A DNA stretch of 47,210 bases, taken from positions 1-47,210 of the forward strand of contig NZ_WJSQ01000003.1 in assembly GCF_009720245.1 (NCBI RefSeq), given 5' to 3'. A program made the translations under genes and the position numbers. Positions within the stretch are counted from its first letter, which is position 1; every line of letters begins with the position of its first letter. Source of the stretch: Sphingomonas segetis. GTDB lineage: Bacteria > Pseudomonadota > Alphaproteobacteria > Sphingomonadales > Sphingomonadaceae. The notes below the pieces were generated by a model. The model was not told where the DNA came from. It was given only the letters and a program-made list of their open reading frames with translations, and searched no databases. This document shows, piece by piece, positions 7,261-14,111 of the stretch.

Positions 7261-7547
7261 GAATTGCGCGGGAGCGGTTTATTGGACGCGCTCCCGTCCC
7301 TGTGTTGTTCCCTGAAAAGCTCGATTGCCTTCATGGCGATGCGATGTTCGGTATCGCCGTCATAGGAGCCGTGCAGGCGGAGCTGCGCGCAGCGGTCAAA
7401 GCCGTCCTCACGCTCGATCTCGGCAACGGCGCGGCGCGCAATCGCATCTTCCGGCGACGCGGGACCAACATACGGCGAGAGAGAGATCGCCCAGTCGGTC
7501 GCGCCCTTTGAAAGCTGCGCCGGGATTTCATCGACACGGTGCATCAT
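7257..7547 (-). CDS. Hypothetical early phage protein (96 residues)
   Basis: The start at 7545-7547 is in an ATGATG with an ATGA overlap. The product has a SPYVGPASPEDAIARRAVAEI segment and a C-terminal basic helix (HRIAMKAIELFREQ). No known domain is recognised. It overlaps erf by 4 bases and may be an accessory of the recombination pair. Confidence 0.6.
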   Translation of the reverse strand: MMHRVDEIPAQLSKGATDWAISLSPYVGPASPEDAIARRAVAEIEREDGFDRCAQLRLHGSYDGDTEHRIAMKAIELFREQHRDGSASNKPLPRNS

Positions 7548-7963
7548 TTGCTGTCCCCGAGAGCGGCGCGGGCGCGGAGAGCGGCGGCGCAAAGAGCGAG
7601 GGCGGCATGGGAGCTTTCGCCATGAACGGCGTCATAGGTCGGGTGGCCGAGTCCCCACTTCCAGAAAAGCCCCGGCGTGTCGCGGCAGATGTCAGTTTCG
7701 AGGAAGGGCTCCCACCCTTCCGGCACCAGCGTCATCGCGGCGTCGAGGGATGCGGTGGGCGACGGCAACGGCCCGTTCTTCTCGTCACCCTCAAGCGACC
7801 AGTAGCCATCGTTGCCACGATCGAAGAGTCGTCCGTCCTCGAAAACGTCCCGGTATCCGAACGCTGGGTGTGTCAGAATCGCAATGTCCAACTCGCGATC
7901 CGGCCCCGTCGCAGCTTCGCACCGCTCTGCAAGCTCAATCAGCCGTGCGTCAGTGTCAGTCAT
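7544..7963 (-). CDS. Small phage protein of the ABA-sandwich type (139 residues)
   Basis: The sequence includes CEAATGPDRELDIAI near the start and PTASLDAAMTLVPEGWEP in the middle, followed by Ala-rich helices. This combination is typical of the phage ABA-sandwich family, whose role is unknown. An ATGA overlap with the preceding gene fixes the start; a GAGGG ribosome site precedes it. Confidence 0.7.
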   Translation of the reverse strand: MTDTDARLIELAERCEAATGPDRELDIAILTHPAFGYRDVFEDGRLFDRGNDGYWSLEGDEKNGPLPSPTASLDAAMTLVPEGWEPFLETDICRDTPGLFWKWGLGHPTYDAVHGESSHAALALCAAALRARAALGDSK

Positions 7964-8289
7964 GCCACCCTCCTTTTCATCGGATCGCTGTGAACCTCGG
8001 TCAGTGCGGGACAATCGACCCCTTCCGCAGCCCACGCGGAGAGCATTGCCGCGCGCCCTTCCTCGGTCTTGAACTGCGCGAGGATGCGACGGCGCAGCTC
8101 CATCATCTCGATCCTGTGCTGCTGCTCCAGCTCGGCCATGCGGCGGCGCTTGTCGGCTTCGCGCTCGGCCTTCTCGGCTTGTGTAAGCGGGGGCTTGCCT
8201 TGCAGGGCGCGGAGGAAGTCTGCACCAGTGACGCGGGATGCGTCGGCGATGATGATGCCGGTTTCGGCGGTCATGTGGAGGCGGGTCAT
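7960..8289 (-). CDS. Hypothetical coiled-coil protein (109 residues)
   Basis: The first 30 residues form a compact part ending DFLRALQGKPP. Residues 35-75 are a charged helix (AEREADKRRRMAELEQQ, IEMMELRRRILAQF) likely to be a coiled coil. Both ends overlap neighbours by 4 bases. No family is recognised. Confidence 0.6.
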   Translation of the reverse strand: MTRLHMTAETGIIIADASRVTGADFLRALQGKPPLTQAEKAEREADKRRRMAELEQQHRIEMMELRRRILAQFKTEEGRAAMLSAWAAEGVDCPALTEVHSDPMKRRVA

Positions 8290-8549
8290 TGGGCGCGTCC
8301 CTCGGCCCGGAGCGCCGCTTGCAACTCAAGCCCGCGCTCGTTTAGCCGCCAGCAATTATCGGTGCGGTGCTTATGCTCGATGACATAGACTAGCCCGCGC
8401 GTCCGCTTGATGCCGCGCCCACTGATGCCGTACCACATGCGTTTCGCCGCCTGATGGTCAGGGGACGGCCCCCAATCTTCACCGAGCGCGAGGATGACGC
8501 GCCGTTGCGCTGCGCCGAGCTTGGCCGCGAGGTCCGCTAGCTCGCTCAT
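8286..8549 (-). CDS. Winged-helix-like hypothetical protein (87 residues)
   Basis: The pattern LAAKLGAAQRRVILALGEDW followed by basic strands (RGLVYVIEHKHR) and a final helix (NERGLELQAALRAE) resembles a small winged-helix DNA-binding fold. The ATG at 8547-8549 forms an ATGA overlap, so longer upstream starts were not used. Regulatory or DNA-binding function is inferred only. Confidence 0.6.
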   Translation of the reverse strand: MSELADLAAKLGAAQRRVILALGEDWGPSPDHQAAKRMWYGISGRGIKRTRGLVYVIEHKHRTDNCWRLNERGLELQAALRAEGRAQ

Positions 8550-8779
8550 GCCGACCTCCGGTGACGCGGGTCGCGGTGATAGTCTTGTCGGCTGACGATG
8601 AGCGTCCGCCCGAACGGCAGAGGAAACATGTGATGCCATTGGTTGCGGCGGGAGCGGCGCGGCACGATGCTAAGCGGCTGCTTCCGATGAGAAAGGGCAA
8701 GCGACCAAATCCAGCAGTAGCTCTTGCGGCCCGTGTAGGACGCAATAACGAGGTCGCCGTTGCTGGCGCGCGTGAACAT
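8546..8779 (-). CDS. Hypothetical basic protein (77 residues)
   Basis: The product is rich in Arg, Trp and aromatic residues (SYTGRKSYCWIWSLALS; RRSRRNQWHH) and ends in a basic tail. The ATG at 8777-8779 lies just beyond the previous stop. No motif identifies its role. It lies between a membrane protein and a winged-helix-like protein in the early operon. Confidence 0.5.
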   Translation of the reverse strand: MFTRASNGDLVIASYTGRKSYCWIWSLALSHRKQPLSIVPRRSRRNQWHHMFPLPFGRTLIVSRQDYHRDPRHRRSA

Positions 8780-8790
8780 GCGGAGCCCGC

Positions 8791-9099
8791 TCACAGCCCG
8801 AACCCCGCCAGCAGCTCGCGCAGTCCGAAGTAACCCAAGCAGAACGCAGCCACGCACAGAGGAAAAAGCGTTGCAATAAACCAGCCGAGCCGGTCGGCGA
8901 AGGTGCGCTCAAGCCAGTCCGCGACAGGATGCACCGGGCGGATCGTGATGTGCCGAGCCTCGCGGTTCAGCCGGTCGCGGATTGCCTGTAGCGCGGCGTC
9001 ATCGCGTGTTGCTTGCACCATGCGATGCGGAAACATCGGTACAACCGAGCGCGGCGAGGGGTCGTCGGCGTTGGGCGCAGGAATGTCCCAGGGGTTCAT
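8791..9099 (-). CDS. Small membrane protein (102 residues)
   Basis: The first 70 residues are soluble and rich in Pro, Arg and His. One membrane helix follows near the C-terminus (LGWFIATLFPLCVAAFCLGY). The ATG at 9097-9099 overlaps the upstream stop (ATGA). The topology suggests a tail-anchored inner-membrane protein, possibly acting on the host envelope or in exclusion of other phages, but nothing in the sequence proves this. Confidence 0.6.
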   Translation of the reverse strand: MNPWDIPAPNADDPSPRSVVPMFPHRMVQATRDDAALQAIRDRLNREARHITIRPVHPVADWLERTFADRLGWFIATLFPLCVAAFCLGYFGLRELLAGFGL

Positions 9100-9287
9100 G
9101 CCGCCCACCGCTCGGCAACGGCCATCTTGAAGGCCATCAGCCGCTCATCCGGGTGCTTCGTGTAATCGACCAGCGGCACCTTGTTCGGGTGCTTGGCGAT
9201 GATCGCCAGCCAGCCGCCGGGAAGATCGCGGACCACCGAAACGCCATTCGGCGCAGCTTCGATGATCGACTGTTCCAAGGTAGCCAT
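9096..9287 (-). CDS. Hypothetical early protein (63 residues)
   Basis: The ATG has GGAG 5 bases upstream. The peptide has two short strands (GVSVVRDLPGGWLAIIAKHP) and a C-terminal helix (ERLMAFKMAVAERWAA). No family is recognised. Confidence 0.55.
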   Translation of the reverse strand: MATLEQSIIEAAPNGVSVVRDLPGGWLAIIAKHPNKVPLVDYTKHPDERLMAFKMAVAERWAA

Positions 9288-9333
9288 TACTCCAATCCCC
9301 TCTTCAGGTGATGCTGAACTTCATCCTCGCGGG

Positions 9334-9552
9334 TCACGCCGGCACCTGCTCCGCGAGGCAATAGATGCTCTTGAGCGCGCCGATCCCGATGCTCGGATGA
9401 TGCGTGTCCCAATGGCCGCGATACTTGACGATCCGGCCAGCCTTGGCGGCGCGGTTGAGGCGGGCCACCAGTTCACGACTGAACTGGCCGATGTTGACCA
9501 GGCGCTCGCCGTTCAGAAGGGCCGCTTCCGCGCTTTCGATTGTCCAGGGCAT
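9334..9552 (-). CDS. First gene of the leftward early operon, hypothetical (72 residues)
   Basis: This gene starts 35 bases downstream of the 23-bp operator at 9587-9609 and has GGAG about 7 bases before its ATG. The product contains FSRELVARLNRAAKAGRIVK, which could be a helix-turn-helix or winged-helix piece, followed by YRGHWDTHHP. As first gene of the operon it may be a regulator, but no family is recognised. Confidence 0.55.
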   Translation of the reverse strand: MPWTIESAEAALLNGERLVNIGQFSRELVARLNRAAKAGRIVKYRGHWDTHHPSIGIGALKSIYCLAEQVPA

Positions 9553-9562
9553 CTTCGCTCCA

Positions 9563-9586
9563 ATCCCGTTCAGGTGATGGAGCTAG
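9563..9586 (-). promoter_or_regulatory. Leader of the leftward early operon (PL region)
   Basis: Reading leftward, a TTGCAT (plus-strand complement at 9610-9615 region) is followed 16 bases later by TATATC, which ends at the operator edge near 9585. These would be -35 and -10 boxes with the 23-bp operator filling the spacer. Transcription would then start in this short leader before the gene at 9552. The promoter is inferred; the operator itself is much clearer. Confidence 0.35.
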
Positions 9587-9609
9587 ATATACACCTGTCC
9601 GGTGCATAT
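9587..9609. promoter_or_regulatory. Repressor operator, leftward copy (OL-like)
   Basis: A 23-bp palindrome has left arm ATATACACCT, 3-base spacer GTC and right arm CGGTGCATAT. The same design with nearly the same arms recurs at 10435-10457. It stands in front of the leftward early operon, so a dimeric repressor bound here would block it, as OL does in lambda. Confidence 0.75.
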
Positions 9610-9629
9610 GCAAGCACGAAATGCACTCA

Positions 9630-9653
9630 GGCGGTGAAAATATTTTCGCCGCC
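9630..9653. repeat. 24-bp palindrome between the operator and the repressor gene
   Basis: Twelve-base arms GGCGGTGAAAAT and ATTTTCGCCGCC pair with a single mismatch and no spacer. The AT centre and GC ends differ from the repressor operator. There is no T-run after it on either strand, so it is not a standard terminator. It may be a binding site for another dimeric regulator upstream of PL. Confidence 0.6.
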
Positions 9654-9898
9654 CCGCTTGCGCTGTAGGATTTTAGGTGGAACGGAAAGCGAACGCGGTC
9701 ATTTCGCGTTAACGAACTTTACTAAAGATATTATGCGCTTGCATCCAATCTCGACTGACATAGACTCGATGGTTCGCGTTCGATTCCTGAGCTTGGGGGA
9801 GTTCGAACCAAGCGAAGGTGGGGGAATGCAGGCGAGGGTATCTGCGTGGCCGTGTTGCAGCGGCGCATGCAAGGTTCGGGAGTTCAGATCGTCGCTGG
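9654..9898. other. Non-coding stretch downstream of the repressor gene
   Basis: From the first leftward gene (9552) to the end of the repressor gene (9899) there are about 346 bases without a convincing gene. They hold the operator, the 24-bp palindrome and a weak 6-bp hairpin (AACGCG at 9692-9697 with CGCGTT at 9705-9710) that could mark the end of the repressor transcript. A forward open frame from 9734 runs antisense into the repressor gene and has poor protein character. Confidence 0.4.
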
Positions 9899-10405
9899 CT
9901 AGTTCGCTGCGGGGACGTATCGACTGCCTACGACATCTGTTGCAATCCGCGCCAGCGCAGCGTCGCTTGCTGCTTCAGGGCGCCTTGAAAACGTCTGAAG
10001 CAGCTCTTGCAGCGCTAGAGACACAAGTTGCACAGTGTCCTCATCGGGATCGGGGTCTTTCAGAGCCACCGCCGCCAGTGTCCGCGCGGCCTCGGTTGCG
10101 ACTTGTTCACTCAAGCGAGGAACCGACGCGCTAGGCGCTTCCAGCGGGCCGGCGATCAGCTCCATCGGATCGACCTTTAGCGCCTTCGCGATTTTCTCAA
10201 TCCACTCGATTGTGAGCGGGGCCTTACCCTTCTCCAATCGACTGAGGTGCTGATAGCTCGTCGGCGGATTAATCTTCGCCGCAAGCTTCTCCAGGCTCAT
10301 CCTTGGCATCCGGGATTCGCGGGCCGCCGTGATGTTCGCTCCGATGCGTTCCGCCAGCATGGGAGCGCAGTGCGTGAGAAGCGCGATTTGGGCTATGCAC
10401 GCCAT
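9899..10405 (-). CDS. XRE-family phage repressor (CI-like, no protease domain)
   Basis: This 168-residue protein has an XRE helix-turn-helix at about residues 16-82 (IGANITAARESR; MSLEKLAAKI; YQHLSRLEKGKAPLTIEWIE; KALKVDPMELIAG). The remainder is a helical Ala/Leu-rich part, likely for dimerisation. No LexA-type Ser/Lys protease motif is seen, so induction may not depend on RecA self-cleavage. It is divergent from the Cro-like gene with the operator between them. The ATG at 10403-10405 has AGAGGA about 10 bases upstream; the alternative Met16 has none. Confidence 0.85.
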   Translation of the reverse strand: MACIAQIALLTHCAPMLAERIGANITAARESRMPRMSLEKLAAKINPPTSYQHLSRLEKGKAPLTIEWIEKIAKALKVDPMELIAGPLEAPSASVPRLSEQVATEAARTLAAVALKDPDPDEDTVQLVSLALQELLQTFSRRPEAASDAALARIATDVVGSRYVPAAN

Positions 10406-10434
10406 ACGTGAAAAATCCTCTTGAAAGCGTTTCG

Positions 10435-10457
10435 ATATACACCTATGAGGTGCATAT
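10435..10457. promoter_or_regulatory. Repressor operator, rightward copy (OR-like), overlapping the cro start
   Basis: Left arm ATATACACCT, spacer ATG and right arm AGGTGCATAT form a 23-bp palindrome with one mismatch between arms. It matches the 9587-9609 site in 19 of 23 positions. The right arm contains the cro ribosome site (GAGGTG) and the first two bases of the cro start codon. Bound repressor would therefore cover both the promoter region and the translation start. Confidence 0.8.
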
Positions 10458-10650
10458 GCGCCTTCAAGACTATCTCGCTGAAACCGGCATGACTCGGGCA
10501 GAGTTCGCGCGCCGGATCGGCGTGAAGCACATCAGTGTGACGCGTTACGTCAACGAAGGCCGTGTCCCTGAACCCTCGGTGATGGAGAAGATCATCGAGG
10601 CGACTGAGGGGAAAGTTACAGCCAACGACTTTTTCGGTCTGGCGGCATGA
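10456..10650 (+). CDS. Cro-like helix-turn-helix regulator (64 residues)
   Basis: The product is a minimal XRE domain: RLQDYLAETGMTRAEFARRI then GVKHISVTRYVNEGRVPEPS and VMEKIIEATEGKVTANDFFG. I prefer the ATG at 10456 because GAGGTG lies 4-5 bases upstream; an in-frame GTG at 10408 has no ribosome site and would extend the protein through the operator. As the first rightward gene it probably opposes the repressor at the shared operators. Confidence 0.85.
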   Translation: MRLQDYLAETGMTRAEFARRIGVKHISVTRYVNEGRVPEPSVMEKIIEATEGKVTANDFFGLAA

Positions 10651-10805
10651 CGGCGCGTTACATCGGACACCGCTTTCTCGGTGCGCGTCTAGTTCCGATG
10701 TTCAAAGTTTCGCGCGGGGGCGTTCCCCTATTCGCTTTCGCGCCGCCGGCGAGCACGGCCGTAAGCCTCGCCGGCACCCATCCGAACCCACGCGCGGAAG
10801 AATAG
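10647..10805 (+). CDS. Small protein coupled to cro (52 residues)
   Basis: The ATG overlaps the cro stop (ATGA). The peptide begins MTARYIGHRFLGARLVPMFK and has a Pro/Ala-rich second half. No motif is recognised. The coupling argues that it is translated. Confidence 0.45.
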   Translation: MTARYIGHRFLGARLVPMFKVSRGGVPLFAFAPPASTAVSLAGTHPNPRAEE

Positions 10806-10810
10806 CCGCC

Positions 10811-10960
10811 ATGGGGGGTTGTCTCATCTTTGTCGGCATTGTGCTGTTCTTCCTGATGTCGCGCTCGACTACGGGTGTTGAACAGGCAATCTATATCGCG
10901 ATGGAGTGGGTGCTGGTCGGGTTCCACCTGATCCGCTCTGCCATCTTGGAGCGCCGCTAG
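10811..10960 (+). CDS. Small membrane protein (49 residues)
   Basis: One membrane helix is evident at the N-terminus (CLIFVGIVLFFLM) and a second amphipathic helix follows (AIYIAMEWVLVGFHLI). The stop is directly followed by the next ATG (TAGATG). Early phage membrane peptides of this size often act in exclusion or lysis control, but no specific role is visible. Confidence 0.5.
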   Translation: MGGCLIFVGIVLFFLMSRSTTGVEQAIYIAMEWVLVGFHLIRSAILERR

Positions 10961-11149
10961 ATGCGCGTCCTCACCTTCATCGAAAGCCTCCGGCCACCGG
11001 CTTCTCGCTACGGGATACCGATCTACGGGGATTGGCCGTTCGTCTGTGAGGAAATGCGGGCCGCCACCCGGAAAGTCCTGGGGGGAGAGGCTGCGTCGAG
11101 CAGCGGCCCGGTAGGCTGTCATTCGCACCATGACGGGAGCGGCTTCTAA
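10961..11149 (+). CDS. Hypothetical early protein (62 residues)
   Basis: Starts directly after the preceding TAG and ends in a TAATG overlap with the next gene. The peptide begins MRVLTFIESLRPPASRYG and is followed by IYGDWPFVCEEM. No family is recognised. Confidence 0.5.
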   Translation: MRVLTFIESLRPPASRYGIPIYGDWPFVCEEMRAATRKVLGGEAASSSGPVGCHSHHDGSGF

Positions 11150-11523
11150 TGGCTACTCGCGCGAACGTATTCCCTTCCGGCGAAGAAACATTTCCGCGCT
11201 CGCTGTTCGGCGGGCCGTCGCGGCGCAGTTATCGCGCTGCAATCAAAGAAATAATCCTCAACGTCAAGGCGCGTTACGGCCTCTCCGATTGGGACTTGGC
11301 CGAGCGCATCGGAGTTCACAAAGACACGATTGAGAACGCGCAGGAAGAGGTTGCGAACCTCGACGTTGTGACCCTTCTCAACATTGCCTGGACGTTCGGC
11401 GAGGACGCGATTGCGCCCGTCCGCGCGCTCTACCTCTGCGCCGTCCGCGAGCCCGAAACCGCAACCGAGAAGCGCCGCCGTCTGATCCGTGAGCTAGCTG
11501 CATTGGAGGATGGTGATGGGTAA
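11149..11523 (+). CDS. XRE-like regulatory protein (124 residues)
   Basis: The middle of the protein has a helix-turn-helix-like pattern: IILNVKARYGLSDWDLAERI then GVHKDTIENAQEEVANLDVV and TLLNIAWTFGEDAI. The C-terminus is a charged helix. This fits a phage DNA-binding regulator, perhaps of the replication operon. The start is coupled by TAATG. Confidence 0.65.
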   Translation: MATRANVFPSGEETFPRSLFGGPSRRSYRAAIKEIILNVKARYGLSDWDLAERIGVHKDTIENAQEEVANLDVVTLLNIAWTFGEDAIAPVRALYLCAVREPETATEKRRRLIRELAALEDGDG

Positions 11524-12040
11524 GCGCTCAAACTTCGAGCGCATCCCGCGCGACTTCTACCCGACGCCGTATGAGGCCGTCGTTCCGCTGTTGCCGCATT
11601 TAGCTCCGGTCACGCTATTCGACGAGCCTTGCGCTGGCGATGGAGCGCTGATCGGCCATCTTCGCAAGCACGGCCACGTCCTTCTCAAATGTTGCGATAT
11701 AGAGCCACGGGTGCCGTGGATTGCGACCGGCGATGCAACGAAGATTGGGCCGGGATCGGTTGCCGATTGCTACATAACAAATCCGCCGTGGGAGCGAGCG
11801 GCCCTTCACGCGATAATCTCCAATCTCAGCGCTCATTTGCCAACATGGCTGCTGTTCGACGCCGACTGGATGCACACGCGGCAATCGACTCCCTTCATGC
11901 CCTACCTACGCAAGATCGTGAGCGTCGGGCGGGTCAAATGGATTCCCGACAGCAAGATGACCGGCAAGGACAACTGCTGCTGGTATCTGTTCGATCAGGC
12001 GGATGATGCGCCGGCTCAATTCATCGGGAGGGCAGCATGA
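11516..12040 (+). CDS. DNA adenine methyltransferase-like protein
   Basis: This 174-residue protein contains the SAM-binding motif TLFDEPCAGDGALIGHL and the catalytic motif YITNPPWERAALH, typical of amino-methyltransferases acting on adenine N6. It is short, with no clear separate target-recognition domain, and no restriction endonuclease partner is adjacent. It may modify phage DNA against host restriction. GGAGG lies 6 bases before the ATG at 11516, which is preferred over 11510. The target sequence cannot be read from the gene. Confidence 0.8.
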   Translation: MGKRSNFERIPRDFYPTPYEAVVPLLPHLAPVTLFDEPCAGDGALIGHLRKHGHVLLKCCDIEPRVPWIATGDATKIGPGSVADCYITNPPWERAALHAIISNLSAHLPTWLLFDADWMHTRQSTPFMPYLRKIVSVGRVKWIPDSKMTGKDNCCWYLFDQADDAPAQFIGRAA

Positions 12041-12174
12041 TCGCCCGCGTCGGCAAGGCGCTGTGGCGCGCATATCTGAATAGCGTCTTGTGGTTCACCC
12101 TCGGCGCAATCCTCGCGTCTGTGAACGCCTTTATCATCCTGACTGCGGTTTATCATGCGGGGGTTTGCCGATGA
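12037..12174 (+). CDS. Small membrane protein (45 residues)
   Basis: The ATG overlaps the methyltransferase stop (ATGA). A single long hydrophobic stretch spans residues 17-40 (VLWFTLGAILASVNAFIILT). The stop at 12172-12174 overlaps an 8-codon frame (12171-12197) that ends 5 bases before the HNH gene. Function unknown. Confidence 0.5.
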   Translation: MIARVGKALWRAYLNSVLWFTLGAILASVNAFIILTAVYHAGVCR

Positions 12175-12202
12175 ACTTCCGCCACCAGGAGCAATAGAGA
12201 AT

Positions 12203-12781
12203 ATGGCGGGGGAAGATATGGCGCATCCCTTGCGGGACCGGGCTGGCGCTGCGATCGGACAGGCGACGCGGCGCAAGGAATGGCGCACGCTCGATTGGCT
12301 GCCGGGATATGAAATCTCGGAAGATGGCGACATCCGCCACACAACGAAAAAGGCGACTAGGCCAGCGGGCTACGTCGTCAAGGGATGCGTCAACGGGCAA
12401 GGCTATTTAAAGGCCAAGCTGTCCACGCCGACCGGCAAGCGGCAATTGGCGATTCACCGCCTCGTCTGTGAGGCGTTCCACGGTCCGCAACCTAGCCCGG
12501 ACGCCTTCCATGTCGCGCACGGCGACGGCAACCCGCTGAACAACCACTACACCAATCTTCGCTGGGCGACATGCAAGGACAACCTGGCGGATCGTCGGCG
12601 ACATGGGACACATCCAAACGGTGAGCGCAACCCGCGCGCTCGTCTGACGTGGGATGACGTGCGGAGCATCCGCCGGCGCTTCGTCGGGGATCGGGGTGAG
12701 GTTGCGGCATTGGCTCGCGAATACGGCGTTTCTCACGGCGCGATGCAAGCCGTCTGCAACGGGAGCCACTGGCATGAATGA
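12203..12781 (+). CDS. NUMOD4/HNH homing-type endonuclease
   Basis: This protein has an N-terminal NUMOD4-like part (EWRTLDWLPGYEISEDGDIR), then the HNH core IHRLVCEAFHG ... VAHGDGNPLNNHYTNLRW and finally a helix-turn-helix-like C-terminus (VAALAREYGVSHGAMQAVC). Phage-borne HNH enzymes of this type often act as homing nucleases that spread by cutting related phages. The start could be the ATG at 12203 or the ATG at 12218, which has GGGGGA 5 bases upstream. It is inserted between an early membrane protein and replication genes. Confidence 0.82.
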   Translation: MAGEDMAHPLRDRAGAAIGQATRRKEWRTLDWLPGYEISEDGDIRHTTKKATRPAGYVVKGCVNGQGYLKAKLSTPTGKRQLAIHRLVCEAFHGPQPSPDAFHVAHGDGNPLNNHYTNLRWATCKDNLADRRRHGTHPNGERNPRARLTWDDVRSIRRRFVGDRGEVAALAREYGVSHGAMQAVCNGSHWHE

Positions 12782-13097
12782 GCCGAAGAAGCCCCGCAAC
12801 GGCATCTACTGCAAGCGGCGCGGATGGTCGTTCGAGAACGAGTGCCGCCATGCCGCGCTCAACATGGGCTTGTCCGCCCGCCGTGTTCCGCTTTCCGGGG
12901 CCGGCGAGGAAAAGGGCGATCTCTGCATCACCAGCTCATTCGGCAAGGTTTACCGCTGCGAGCTGAAGCGCCGCAAGAACCTCCCCGAGTGGATCGTCAA
13001 AGCCCTCGGGGATCACGACGCGATGATTATGCGCGGCGACCGGGGAGAGGCGCTGGCCGTCATTCCGCTCGATACGCTGCTGGGGCTGCTGCAATGA
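12774..13097 (+). CDS. PD-(D/E)XK nuclease-like protein (Hjc-type resolvase candidate)
   Basis: The 107 residues contain FENECRHAAL, then RVPLSGAGEEKGDLCI and RCELKRRKNLPEWI, matching the Glu ... Gly-Asp ... Glu-x-Lys order of archaeal Hjc-like resolvases. The C-terminus ends in a short helix (LDTLLGLLQ). A phage needs a resolvase to clear branched DNA before packaging, and no RusA or RuvC homologue is seen, so this is the best candidate. GGGAG lies about 9 bases before the ATG. Confidence 0.72.
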   Translation: MNEPKKPRNGIYCKRRGWSFENECRHAALNMGLSARRVPLSGAGEEKGDLCITSSFGKVYRCELKRRKNLPEWIVKALGDHDAMIMRGDRGEALAVIPLDTLLGLLQ

Positions 13098-13333
13098 CCG
13101 ACCCCTGGCCCCTCGAAAACCGTCTCATCAGCCTACGCAACTGTGCCTATCTGATGATCTGTTCCGGCAACAGCTTCGGCGATCTCAACCCGTTGGCGGT
13201 CATCGCATCGCGCGGTCTGGACGGTCGAGTCAGCATCAAGCGCTTTCAGCAGATGTGGAACGAACAGCTTGAGCGGTTCGAGAAAGAACAACTGACGAAG
13301 TGCGTCAACAGCAATCCGGTGGAGGGGAAATGA
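13094..13333 (+). CDS. Hypothetical protein (79 residues)
   Basis: An ATGA overlap fixes the start. The protein begins MTDPWPLENRLISLRNCAYL and has charged helices towards the end (RFQQMWNEQLERFEKEQ). No family is recognised. It lies between the resolvase candidate and the DnaA-domain protein, so a replication accessory role is possible. Confidence 0.6.
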   Translation: MTDPWPLENRLISLRNCAYLMICSGNSFGDLNPLAVIASRGLDGRVSIKRFQQMWNEQLERFEKEQLTKCVNSNPVEGK

Positions 13334-13914
13334 TTAGCGACCTCTCGCCAAGCATGACGAGCGTGCTGGCGAACATTGGGACGGGCTCTGCCTCGGCAAC
13401 CGAGATGGGAGTCAACGGTTCCGTAATGAAGCGCCTTTGGAAGCTTGGTTTCCTCAAGATGGACCTGGAGCCGAGCGGACGCCTAGCGCCATATTACAGC
13501 CTGAGCGAGCGGGGCATCGGGGCCGCAGCCGTCCTCAACGCCGCGTTGCCGGTCCCCGATCATTACGAGCCGCCGATCGCGCGCATCAAGCGCAAAACGG
13601 CAGAGCATTATCGCATTCCGGCGATCGAGATGGTGTCCGCGCGCAGAGCCCGGAAGGTGGCGCGCCCGCGACAAGTCGCCATGTATCTCGCCAAGAAGCT
13701 CACGCCTAAATCGTTGCCAGAGATCGGGCGCAGCTTCGGCAATCGCGACCATACCACAGTCATTCACGCCGTTCGCACCGTCGCGCAGCTTATCGCCGAT
13801 AATGCCGATTTCGGTCACGAGGTTAAAACGCTCCTCGATTCCATTGTTTCCGAAGAAAAGGCTGTGGAAAGCGGGGGAAATTCTATTGTTAACACGCCAT
13901 CGGCGGGAGCATAG
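13330..13914 (+). CDS. DnaA domain IV protein, probable phage replication initiator or regulator
   Basis: Residues 1-70 look like a winged helix ([35 protein letters not shown]). Residues 95-155 are DnaA domain [36 protein letters not shown] and [14 protein letters not shown], including the DHTT signature at 140-143 that reads DnaA boxes. The AAA+ domain of DnaA is absent. The protein may bind DnaA boxes on phage DNA, or compete with host DnaA. It precedes the loader and helicase genes, which supports a replication role. The start at 13330 overlaps the previous stop (ATGA). Confidence 0.85.
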   Translation: MISDLSPSMTSVLANIGTGSASATEMGVNGSVMKRLWKLGFLKMDLEPSGRLAPYYSLSERGIGAAAVLNAALPVPDHYEPPIARIKRKTAEHYRIPAIEMVSARRARKVARPRQVAMYLAKKLTPKSLPEIGRSFGNRDHTTVIHAVRTVAQLIADNADFGHEVKTLLDSIVSEEKAVESGGNSIVNTPSAGA

Positions 13915-13922
13915 AATCTTCG

Positions 13923-14111
13923 ATGGCACTTGCTCTCTTCAAAAGCGAAGTATCGCGCACCGATGTTGAGGTTGCTTGGGCGACCTTGCGCGCACTTACG
14001 CTTGCGGAGAGCGATGACGCATCGCTCGAACATGATCCATCCCACCAGCTCGCAATAGCTACGGCCCGCGCACGGTTCGAGCGCCTTTACAGCGATTGGA
14101 CTTGCTCGTGA
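13923..14111 (+). CDS. Small acidic hypothetical protein (62 residues)
   Basis: This short protein begins MALALFKSEVSRTDVEVAW and is mostly helical. Its stop overlaps the GTG of the next gene (GTGA). No clear ribosome site is seen upstream. No family is recognised. Confidence 0.5.
   Translation: MALALFKSEVSRTDVEVAWATLRALTLAESDDASLEHDPSHQLAIATARARFERLYSDWTCS

Noticed and set aside
9734-10134. Forward open frame across the repressor 3' half
   Set aside because: Most of it is antisense to the XRE repressor and its composition (Arg, Ser, Cys-rich) is not protein-like; no good ribosome site.
10408-10455. 16-residue N-terminal extension of the Cro-like protein from a GTG
   Set aside because: It lacks a ribosome site and would place coding sequence across the operator, while the ATG at 10456 has a good site and fits the usual size.
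12171-12197. 8-codon frame between the membrane protein and the HNH gene
   Set aside because: Its only support is an ATGA overlap; too short to call a gene without further evidence.
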